In this document: piece after piece, positions 21,019 to 33,300 of the stretch | Layout of the letters: every line of letters starts with the position of its first letter | Position numbering within the stretch: position 1 is the first letter of the stretch | NCBI GenBank assembly: GCA_025084515.1 | Contig: JAJAGP010001499.1 | Span: 1 to 64,000, forward strand | Direction of reading: 5' to 3' | Length of the DNA stretch: 64,000 nt | Origin: Ancistrus triradiatus | Lineage: Eukaryota > Chordata > Actinopteri > Siluriformes > Loricariidae | Translations under genes and position numbers: made by a program | The notes under the pieces: model-generated | Seen by the model: the letters and a program-made list of their open reading frames with translations, nothing else | Told to the model about the DNA's origin: nothing | Databases searched by the model: none

Positions 21019-21338
21019 TCATACTATGGTCTCAGAGCTGGACACCTTGCCAGTGAAAAAGTCCCAGAAGTTGCTTGGTGGCTTGCCGTCTTCTGAGGTC
21101 GAGGAGGAGGAGGCGGTCGAGCTCTGTCGCACCCAAACGCTCCGTTCTTTAAAGCACTGTGGCTGGGACGTGTCGCTGAACTGCAGAGTCTCCACCGGGC
21201 ACGGCCGCGTCATGCCACCCTGCGTCTCTCGCCCGTCGCTTTGGAGCTGGCCGGAGGGCTGCATGAGACTCAGCAGGTTGTTATGGGAGTTGAACTGTCG
21301 CATCTTGGCTATGGACTTTGCCGGTGGCGCTGATGAGC
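21019..21338 (-). CDS. RhoGAP last exon with stop and PDZ-ligand end
   Basis: Encodes SSAPPAKSIAKMRQFNSHNN and on to a Ser-rich run, then SNFWDFFTGKVSSSETIV and TGA. The last four residues ETIV fit the class I PDZ-binding pattern (T-x-V). Acceptor ggttcag joins exon K in phase 1 to give Arg. Confidence 0.87.
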
Positions 21339-24300
21339 CTGAACCATTACACAAAAACACACACAAACACACAACAGATATTTGCTTTTAGCTCACGACT
21401 GAGTGTGTTTACAAGCTCGTACTAATCATAGTCAGATTTCTGCAGTTATCTGATTATTCAAGCGGTCATGTATGCAGCATACTCAGATCTAGAAATCAGA
21501 CTCAGAAATTCAAAAAACAGAGCTGGACTTTACTCCAGTAATCGGATCCCTCATAGCATCTACAGTGGGGCTTGAAACTTTGTGAACCCTTTAGAATAGA
21601 CCTAAAACAACATCATATTTTCACACAAGTCCTAAAAGTAGATAAAGAGAACCCAGTTAAACAAATGAGACACAAATATTATACTTGGTCATTTATTTAT
21701 TGAGGAAAATGATCCAACATTACATATTAGTGAGTGGCAAAAGTGAAATGTGAACCTCTAGGATTAGCAGTTAATTTGAAGGGTGAAATTAGACTCAGGT
21801 GTTTTCAATCAATGGGATGCCAATCAGGTGTGGAGTGGGCACCCTGTTTTATTTAAAGAACAGGGATCTATCAAAGTCTGCTCTTCACAAAACACATGTT
21901 TGTGGAAGTGTATCATGGTACAAACAAAGGAGATTTCTGAGGACCTCAGAAAAAGAGTTGTTGATGCTCATCAGGCTGGGAAAAGGCTACAAAACCATCT
22001 TTCTCTAAAGAGTTTGGACTCCACCAATCCACAGTCAGACAGATTGTGTACAAATGGAGGACATCAAGACCATTGTTACCCTTTCCCAGGGAGTGGTCGA
22101 CCAAACAAAGATCACTCCAAGAGCAAGGTGTGTAATAGTTGGTGAGGTCACAAAGGACCCCAGGGTAACTTCTAAGCAACTGAAGGCCTCTCTCACACTG
22201 GCTAATGTTAATGATTCATGAATCACCATCAGAAGAACACTGACACAACAATGCTGTGCATGACAGGGTTTGCAAGGAGAAAGCCACTGCTCTCCAAAAA
22301 GAACAGTGCTGCTCGTCTGCAGTTTGCTAAAGATCACGTGGAACGAGCCAGAAGGCTATTGGAAGAATGTTTTGTGGACGGATGAGATCAAAATAGATCT
22401 TTTTGGTTTAAAAGAAAAGTGTTATGTTTGGAGAAAGGAAATCACTGCATTCCAGCATAAGAACCTTATCCCATCTGTGAAACATGGTGGTGGTAGTATC
22501 ATGGTTTGGGCCTGTTTTTTTGCTGCATCTGGGCAGGATGGCTTGCCATCATTGATGGAACAATGAATTCTGGAATGATATCAGAGAATTCTAAAGGAAA
22601 ATGTCAGGACATCTGTCCATGAACTGAATCTCAAGAGAAGGTGGGGTCATGCAGCAACACAATGACCCTAAGCACACAAGCCGTTCTACCAAAGAATGGT
22701 TAAAGAAGAATAAAGTTTTGGAATGGCCAAGTCAAAGTCCTGACCTTAATCCAATGGAAATGTTGTGGAAGGACCTGAAGCGAGCAGCTAATGTGAGGAA
22801 ACCCACCAACATCCCAGAGCTGAAGCTGTTCTGTACGGAGGAATGGGCTAAAATTCCTCCAGTGCAGGACTGATCAACAGCTACAGGAAACGTTTAGCTG
22901 CAGTTATTGCTGCACAGTGGGGTCACACCAGATACTGAAAGCAAAGGCTCACATACTTTTGCCACACATTGATTTTCCTCAAGAAATCAATGACCAAGTA
23001 TAATATTTGTGTCTCATTTGTTTAACTGGGTTCTCTTTATCTACTTTTAGGACTTGTGTAAAAATCTGATGATGTTTTAATTCATATTTAAGCAGAAATA
23101 TAGAAAATTCTAAAGAAAGATTTCTTAATCGTGCATTTGCCAGGTCTACCTATTCTAAACACTTTATTTGGTCTCTTTTTCCCATTGACTTAAAGACAGT
23201 GAAACAGCTATCAAACACTTTGTGGATACCCGAGAATATACTTATGGACTGAGTTACTTTTTTAATGCTGTAGTTGTGGTTTTTATTGGTCAGAAGCCCT
23301 TGAATGGCCACAGATTCCCAGTCTTACAACAGCTTGCTTGTAATAATGAGCAAATTATACTTGTTTTCTCCTGATTCACAATTATTTATGTCTTTATCAG
23401 GACTGAATGAGCATTTCTTGAGGTCACAGGATAAATGTCATGAAATACAGGCAAGTTGTTTACCCGTGATAATGAGATCATTATATATAATTATATTTTC
23501 TCAAAACTGATCAGATAACAAATGTGATGTTCATCTGGCAAAGAGCATAATTCATTTAAAAATGTCGCCCTGACGAGGATGAACGAGGTGAAGGCTAACC
23601 TGAACCTTAAGCACCGTGTGAGGCATCATCCCGTGCAGCTCTGTGAGAGGAGCAGGATACAGTGCTTCATATTTATTTAATCAATTACGCACGGATGATG
23701 AAAATGCCTTACAACTTGCAGGAGAAACCATTCGATTATGTTGTAACCCCAGCAAAACAGCTTTGGTACCTCGTCATATAGGCATAACTTGAGAATATGA
23801 GAAAACAAACATAACTCATTATCAAAAGAAGGAACGCCTTGTGATTGCCTCAGACATTATTACCATCAGACATGGTGGAAACAAACTAAACAGATCAACA
23901 TGATGCTATCCACTAACACTACGTAACAAGCTATTGTTAACACACTGCCTGGCCAATAAAGGTCACACACTCTAATATTTGGTCAGACCACCTTTAGCTT
24001 TGATTATGGGATGCATTCTCTGTGGCATCGTTTCCACAAGCTTCTGCAATGTCACAACATTTATTTCTGTCCATTCATTTTCCTCCAAGATCTTGTATTG
24101 ATGATGGGAGATTTGTTCCACTGCACAGAGTCTCCTCCAGCACATCCCAAAGATTCTCAATGGGGTTCAGGTCTGGACTCTGTGGTGGCCAATCCATGTG
24201 TGATAATGATGGCTCATGCTCCCTGAACCACTCTTTCACAATCTGACCTTCTGAAACAGAGGAACATCTTGTCCACGACCACAGGATGTGTCTTTGACAT

Positions 24301-27300
24301 GGTTGTTTAACAAATGAGAAGCTGCTCACTGCATCAGTTAGGGTTAAACAACTTGTTGAAGCTGAAACATCATCACCAATGCAGTCATTATCCGATGGGA
24401 GGCTCTTTTTTAACTATAACTATTTGCTTAGTTAAATCCAGGTGGTGACCTTTTTTTGACCAGGCAGTATAACCTCTTGAGACCTCATTACCCTCCTCGA
24501 AGCTCTAATTTTTTATGTATGAAAACTGAGCACCATCTTTGAATAGGAGGTATTTTTGTTTTTGTGAAATGCTCAAGAGTGTCTACAAATGAAGGCTGAG
24601 TTAAGAAGAATGAAGTAGGAGGTGTAGCAAACCCAAAACATCATGCTCTCATGTGGGGACACGAGGTCTCAGGAGGGTATGAATCACTGCATACTGAATC
24701 ATTCGGCTGAAACGACTCACACAGCTCGACTCATACAAGTTAAAGCAAATGTGTACCGAGCAAACGACGAGAGCTGAGACAAATTTTTCACCTCAAAATG
24801 CGTCGAGAACCGAATTCGACATTTTCCGAGGTGGTCAAGAACCGAGGTACTACAGTATTTGAATACTGCCTAGTAAACAAGATCTTGATTAGGCTTAGAT
24901 ACTGTTTTTATTACTTATGATAACTGAGAGATAAAAATGCCTGCCATCCTTTACTTCAGTGCACGCTCCATAGATGGTAAATAGATAATGGTGTTATTCT
25001 TATAAAATGACTATAAAGAGAACATTTAATGAAAGTTATATATTACTTACAATAATCTATAAGAATCTAACCGAAACTTGTCTGATAATCCAATATATCC
25101 AGTGAGACTTACGCTTTCCGTTGGTGTTTAGGCGTAATGCGTTGAAGAAGACGTTATTGCTCAGGCCGCTCTCCTGACCTGGGTCTCCAAATAGAGGGGA
25201 GATGGGCTCGAAAGTGGACAGGTCATCGCTGGACTGGCCGGCTGAATCCAGGGACGTCTGAGTGTCTCTGCACACCCCCAAATCTGCCTCCACTGTCACA
25301 CTGCTGCCACTGTAACACAACAAAATGTTCAAAGTGTTGAAAATATAATCACAAAAGCTGGACCTCGGACTAGGATTACTGAAGAGCAAAGGGAACTTAA
25401 AAACTTAATCTCTGTCTAGTTCAATTAAAGTTCACTTTCAGTTTATTTACAGAGCACATAGTAACAGACAATGTCACAAAGTTAGTGACAGTTGCAAGGA
25501 AAGTCCCTGAGATGCTAAAAAAACAAGCTTTAACAGGGTCAATTGTGGAAAATGTCAGACACCAAGATTAAGGTCCCGTAATTGTATACAGTACTGTGCA
25601 AAAGTCTTAGGCCACCATTAGATTTGTTGTTGACTGGACCTAAAAATGTCAAACTTGGATTCGTCCCTCCATAATCCTCTTTTCCACTGATCTTCATTCC
25701 AATCTTTGTGAGCTTTAGCATAACCTAGCTTTTTCACCTGAATCCCATTCTAAAAAAGTGGTTTCTAGGCTGCTACCCTTCCAAAAATTTTCTGAAGCTC
25801 AACAATAAATGGAGCTTCTTGCCTGTAAGCATTGAAGAATGTTCTACAGTTCTATGATGAGTATAAAAGCTTTAACTGGTAACAATATCAGTGTCTGTAG
25901 AGCACAGAGGATCTTCTTCCACTAGCTGACCTGAGTTTTCTGCGCAGCAGGTAATCGATAACGTCCGGATCCGTCTGAATGAGACTCATAAGCACTTCCT
26001 GCTGGAGCTCGGCAGAAACCTGCATGGGAATCACAAAGAACACTGATTCAGGATTCATTTTGAGATTCGTATATCTGTTAGTAGATGTGGGATCTGCTAA
26101 ATATCCACACATCCCTTTGACTCTTACCGTCAAGAGGTATTTGTAGTGCTGGATGAGTAGCAGGGTGACGTTGATGATGGCAGCACTGTCCTCGATGCCC
26201 ATAGCCTCTGGTTTCAGGTCTTTATCCGTCCCTTTCTCCTTCTGCAGCAGATTCGGACCAAAGATCACAGCCAAATTCGCCGCCGTCATCTTGTTACCCA
26301 GGATCTAAACAACGCAGAGCAAAGAGAAGAGTCAGAAGTTTACCTGTTTTCTTTTTACCTACAAAAGGTTTAGCATGTATATAACAGTTTAGACTTCCAC
26401 TCTTGCTTTCAGAGGTATCTATGGCGCTTTTATGTCTCATTTGCACTCAGTTTTCTCGTGAAAAAACCTTTATATCTACATTACAGTAGCCCTGTTTCAC
26501 ATAATGCAGTCGTTAAAGCATAAATATAAGACTGTGTGGATATAGAGTGGTGCTTGAAAGTTTGTGAACCCTTTAGAATTTTCTATATTTCTGCATAAAT
26601 ATGACCTAAAACATCATCAGATTTTCACACAAGTCCTAGAAGTAGATAAAGAGAACCCAGTTAAACAAATGAGACAAAATATTTATACTTGGTCATTTAT
26701 TTATTGAAGAAAATGATCCAATATTACATATTAGTGAGTGGCAAAAGTATGTGACCCTTTGCTTTCAGTATCTGGTGTGACCCCCCTGTGCAGCAATAAC
26801 TGCAGAAGCTAAACATTTCCTGTAGCTGTTGATCAGTCCTGCACACCGGCTTGGAGGAATTTTAGTCCATTCCTCCGTACAGAACAGCTTCAGCTCTGGG
26901 ATGTTGGTGGGTTTCCTCACATTAGCTGCTCGCTTCAGGTCCTTCCCCACAGCATTTCCATTGGATTAAGGTCAGGACTTTGACTTGGCCATTCCAAAGC
27001 ATGAACTTTATTCTTCTTGTAACCATTTCTTTGGTAGAACAGCTGTGTGCTTAGGGTCGTTGTCTTGCTGCATGACCCACCTCTCTTGAGATCAGTTCAT
27101 GGACAAATGTTCTGATATTGTCCTTTAGAATTCTCCGATATAAATTCAGAATTCATTGTTCCATCAATGATGGTAAGTCGTCCTGCCCAGATGCAGCAAA
27201 AACAGGCCCAAACCATGATACTACCACCAACCATGTTTCACAGATGGGATAAGGTTTCTTATGCTGGAATGTAGTGTTTTCCTTTCTCCAAACATAACGC

Positions 27301-30300
27301 TTTACTTTTAAACTAAAAAGTCTATTTTGGTCTCATCCATCCACAAACATTCTTCCCAATAGCCTTCTGGCTTGTCCACGTGATCTTTTAGCAAACTGCA
27401 GACGAGGCAGCAATGTTCTTTTTTGGAGAGCAGTGGCTTTCTCCTTGCAGCCCTGCCATGCACACCATTGTTGTTCAGTGTTCTTCTGATGGTGGACTCA
27501 TGAACATTAACATTAGCCAATGTGAGAGAGGCCTTCAGTTGCTTAGAAGTTACCCTGGGGTCCTTTGTGACCTCACCAACTATTACACACCTTGCTCTTG
27601 GAGTGATCTTTGTTGGTTGACCACTCCTGGGGAGGGTAACAATGGTCTTGAATTTCCTCCATTTGTACACAATCTGTCTGCCTGTGGATTGGTGGAGTCC
27701 AAACTCTTTAGAGATGGTTTTGTAACCTTTGCCAGCCTAATAAGCATCAACAACTCTTTGTCTGAGCTCCTCAGAAATCTTCTTTGTTCGTGCCATGATC
27801 CACTTCCACAAACATGTTATGAAGAGCAGACTTTGATAGATCCCTGTTCTTTAAATAAAACAGGGTGCCCCCTCACACCTGATTGTCATCCCATTGATCG
27901 AAACACCTGACTCTCATTTCACCTTCAAATTAACTGCTAATCCTAGAGGTTCACATACTTTTGCCACTCACTAATATGTAATATTGGATCATTTTCCTCA
28001 ATAACTAAATGACCAAGTATAATATTGTTGTCTCATTTGTTTAACTGGGTTCTCTTTATCTACTTTTAGGACTGGTGTGAAAACCTGATGATGTTTTAGG
28101 TCATATTTATGCAGAAATATAGAAAATATTAAAGGGTCCACAAACTTTCAAGCACCACTGTAAACTGTAAATAATAAGCCATGTAAAATGTCCAAAAAGA
28201 ACAAAGTGAAATATTAAAAATACAACACAAATAATCTAAACAAAACTTGCAAGTAAAAAATATTAGAAATTTAAAAAGTAGACAACCATAATAAACAGTA
28301 CATTTGGGCATGTAGCTGACAAAGAGCATGCGGGAGAAAAGGCCTGTGGCAGTAATGTGTAGGTCAGTGTGTTACCTCCTGCTGGTCAGGCCCAATAGAG
28401 CTGTGAGCGTGCTCCTGAACTGTGTGTAGTAAATTCAGCAACCTCAACAGTGTGTCACAGTTACACGGGGGCAACAGGTACAACAGCTGCTGCAGATACG
28501 TCAGCTGATCAGATCCACACAAAGCTGAAACACAAAAGTGTCCAAACCACACATTTGGTGCTGGTCTATAAGGCACAAGATCATAAGGAAATCTATTCTG
28601 TAAGCTTAGTGTCGACTAAATATGCCACATGTATATGCATGTACTGTAATGTCATGTGTTTGCATAGATGTACTGAGTGTGTGTCATGTGTTTGCATGTG
28701 TACATGTGCGTTCGTACTGTTAGCATGTAGGAAGGCTGAATAGAGTTCTCTGGGTAACAGAGGGTCGGGCATGTCCCTCAGGAACTCCTTTAACAGCGCA
28801 GCCACATCATGAACACTGTGCTCTTCGTCCAGTACAACATCTGTCCCGCTATCAAAGTCGTCACGCAACTGAGAACACAGTCAAACAGCTGTTCAGGCAA
28901 CAGCAAGAAGATGCTAGACATAAAACACATTGACCTGGGGTATATACAGGGAGTAAACATCCTACACTCACAGTACACATATAGTACAGTGGAACCTTGG
29001 AATTTGAACTTTATTGGTTCCAGAAGGCCGGTCAAACTCCAATTTGTTCAAAGTCGGAATCAAATTTGACCATAAGAAGTACTACAGTCTGTAATTGTAG
29101 AACTACAATGTTCTGAAATTGAAATTAAGTATTCACCCCATGTGAGAACATTACATTACTTAAGTCCCCATCATTACCTGAAAGTGGTCTTCCCCGTGTA
29201 CAATTACAGTGTCATATGATCTCAATATAAATTCACTTTGAATTCAAATTTCACCGGAGTCTGAGAGAATACATCCACAAACATCACGAGGTGCCACCAA
29301 GCTACCGAAATCAAGGTGTGGTGTAAAAATATATCCCAAACTTTAACCACTCCACAGAGCAATATTAACTCCATTATTAAGAAATGGAAAGAATATGGTA
29401 CAACCATGACTCTGTTTAGACAATTTCACCCATCAAAAGTTTGTGGTCGAATAAGAAGGACAAGTAGAGAAGCAAGAGGCTGAAAGATATCTACAGCTGA
29501 GATGGGACAGCTATTTCCTGGACACTTCACAAAGCTGAGATTTATAGAAGAGCAGTAAGAAGAAAGCCTTTTTAAATCATGTTTGCTAAAAGATATGCTG
29601 GAGACTCAGCAAACCTCTGGAAAAACCTTTTGGCCTTCTTGCAAAGTGTAATTTATGGCACAAACCAAACACTGCTCATCACCCTGACAACACCATCCCT
29701 GTTGGAGGCAGCATCATGCTGTGGGGATGCTGAACATCTGCAGGAACTGGGGATTTGGTCAGTGCTAAAGGCAAGATAGATGACCTTAAAATGCAGGGCA
29801 ATTCTCAGTGGAAATCTGTTCTAGTCTGCAATCGACCACAGATTAGCGTGGAGGTCCAACGTCCATCCAGACAATGATCCTGCACATACTGCCAAAGCTC
29901 CACAAGAACAAGAACCTCAAATATATTAGAGTGGCCAAGTCAAAGCCCAGATCTTAATCTGGCGGACAATCTGTGGTAGGTTTTAAAAGTTACTGTTCAA
30001 TAACAATCACCAACCAATCTGACAGAGCTCGAGCACAAAGAGGGCAAAAAATTCAGGATCCAGATGTGCAAAGCTGATCAAAACATATCCTAAATGACTT
30101 GCAGCTGGAACTGCAGTAAAAGGTTGTGCAACCAAATATTGATCTGCTTTTTGTCTCAATAATAAAAGACTTTTCACAGTCGGTCAAATGCTAAAACAAC
30201 CCTCTTAAGTGCATTTTAATTCCAAGTTGTAACACTGTAAAATGTGGAAGAGTTCAAGGTGGGTGAATACTTATGCAAGGCACTGTGTACTGTATATGAA

Positions 30301-33300
30301 TAACACAGAGTGTTTATCATAGGCATCCTAAGGAGACCAGTTTCAGTTCCTGACTGACACTAGGGAGCAGTGTGAGCTCAGACTCACTTGGCGAACTCTT
30401 TTTTTGGAGCTTCCAACTCGGAAAATCCCCACGGTCTGCAGCCCTGGAAAACAAATGGAAAGAGAAAAAAAAAAAAACAGCTCAGAATCTGGTGCAATTC
30501 TTACTGTTGTCTTAATTTGGGCCTATTTAAGAATGAAATTGCTTCACGGTTCTCTGTTGGTGAAGGTGCACTGTGTATGCTATTCATCAGGATTTCTAAA
30601 ACAATATGTATAGTTATGAACAGCTGTATGGAGGCTGTCCACTGGGCCAACAACGTATCAACATCATACAGCCTTCCCATGTAGCATTACAACGCTGTAC
30701 AGAAATGTTGTAGACATGATATGGGCAGATATTTTTATTTCAAAAATCAGGTTTTAATATCCTTCGGCCAATTTGAGTGTCCTGTTTTCTTCAGGGAAAT
30801 CAGGGAACAGAAAATCTCACTGGAAAATATGAGTATTAGTACTGAACCTAAAACAGGCAAGTATTATTGTTTCATAAAACATAAAAGCCTATTAATGAGT
30901 GCGACGGTATCGACTGCAGTGGTAGCCAAAGTTTTTTTGGCAGCACATGGTTCATTTCTTAAGCAAATCTATTGTGATGGAAGTTGACTGAAGATGTCTT
31001 TACTCGTTCAGCTTGGAGGATTGAGTTTAGTCCATGGACTAAAGACTTCAGAGCAATTTCGTTCCACTTGCCTTCTTTGGCCAGGGTTGTCTTTGCCAAA
31101 TTGGACGGAAATAACTTGTTGGTTATCATTATTTAATGTACTTGATTTGAGCTGCAGCAAAATGCAGGGGTGCTTGCTTCATGTTGCTTCATGTTCCTGT
31201 TTAAGTGACTGCGTTCACAGGAGCCTCGAGCTACTCATATTGAGAGGTGGAATGACATATTTCCTAAATCTTCTCTAAAGCTGACCACAATTGCAGAAGT
31301 TGTTTGGAGTAATTTGTAAACTGTTGATCTTATATGGTCTTTGTGGTTTGCATCTACCGGACTTCTGCTGGGTCCATGTTTGGTGAAAGGATAGGAAAGT
31401 CGTGCAGGGAGCTGTGCGGATGCATTTGTAAGAATCCTATTAAGCACAAAAAAGAAATGGTTTTTCCAAACCTCACAGTCAATACATAGGCAAGGACTGT
31501 GGAACCAGGCGAGGACGCAGTGTAAAGGTCTGACAGAAAACGAGCAGATACATGACATGCCTCACAAAATGGCAATGAAAAAATGCTCTAAAAATACAAA
31601 AATGGTATTTAGATCAGCAATCAGTACATCTGTGTTTTTAAACCGCATTCCTGCCGTTAGGTACGCTGAAGCTCAATAAGGAAATCAGCATCAAATTCCC
31701 GCAGTTCTGCTGCATAATGTTATCTCCCTGTTATCTCTAGACTTCTTGTCACCTTCGGTAAAGATGAGAACAAAATGTTATGAAATGCTTTTTTGCTTTA
31801 TATCTCATACTGAAAATATGAGAAAACCTAACATGTACAAAATATACAGACTCATTCTGGTCCACCCTCCAACTGTATTTTGAGGCTGACCACTTAAAAA
31901 CCATTCTTACCTATTATTACATAGTGTGTTCATAGTTCTCTGTCTGCATAGTAATCAGGTTTGTATCACAGTAGTATATAATATGATATGCTGTTTAATA
32001 GCATTCAAACCTTCTCTGTAACATTTTATAATTCAGAAGTCATAAAATGTGACATAGTGGGGGTTAAAAAGTCTGAAAGCACAAGTGAAAATGTTTGTTT
32101 GGATCTTTGTGGAGAAGGATTCATACCACATGAGGATAATTACCTAAAAACACAACTCAAAGCTTTGTAACAACTACTTGAAGGCCAAAAAAGATCAAGG
32201 ATTGCTGACTGTCATGGAGTTTCCTCCACAGTCACCTGAGCTAAATGGGGGGGCTTGAAGAAGAGAAAGCCAAGCGTTCAGCAACATGACATCACAAATT
32301 CAAATACAGTCTGAAATTACATTTTTTAAAAATATATTTCAACATTTTACTCAAATTGATGATGAAAAGGTTGCAATAAATTCTGTGGTCTCAGACTTTT
32401 GGCCATCATTAAACATGGAAAAGAATCCAATGTGTTTAAGATTCTTTCATTGTATCAAGCTTTGAGATATGTCAACAGTTTATCTAAGCTTGTTTTCATT
32501 CCCTATGGAATGGCCTTGTGTACACTGCTCATCCCAAAACTCACTGGAGTCATGGCATGTCATGAAATGCACAAGCAAGAAAGATCTCACATGGTTCTTC
32601 CATTAGCTACAGCATTTCCACCTCTCATAACATCCAGATGTTTTGCTTGTATATTTAGAGAACCTGGATTTTATTATATGGCTAAAAGTGCACAGGCCTT
32701 TTTTCTATGGACCCCCCATATCAGGCAAGTCATTATTCATTATGAAGTCTTCAAAATAACATTGGCACAATCAAGTACAGTGGTACCTTGGTTCATGACC
32801 ACCTCGGAAATTCGGTTCTAGATGCATTTTGTGGAGAAAAATTTGTCTCGGCACTTTTATGTTTGTTTGGCACTCAAGTGAGTCTTGTGGTTTGCTTTAT
32901 TTTTACATCTACACTACAGTATTGTTAGTTTAAATAAGTCGCCATGGGTCCTTAAAAGGTTAGTAGTAACAGCCAACCAAAAGGAAAGCAGTGAGGACCA
33001 CTGCACAGTACCATACTCTCCAGCTAAGACTGGGCTTCCGGACTGTTAAGAGCTGAGCAGCAACAGAGTAAGAGTTTTCCACTATGACACACTATAGACT
33101 TTTAAACTTCTCAATTCATGAGACATACTTATAATGGATTTATTGAACGTATCCCCATTGTAAATCTGGGAGCACCTGTACAACACTACTCCATTAATGC
33201 ATATACAGTGGGGCAAAAAAAGTATTTAGTCAGCCACTGATTGTGCAAGTTCTCCTACTTAGAAAGATGAGAGAGGTCTGTAATTTTCATCATAGCTACA

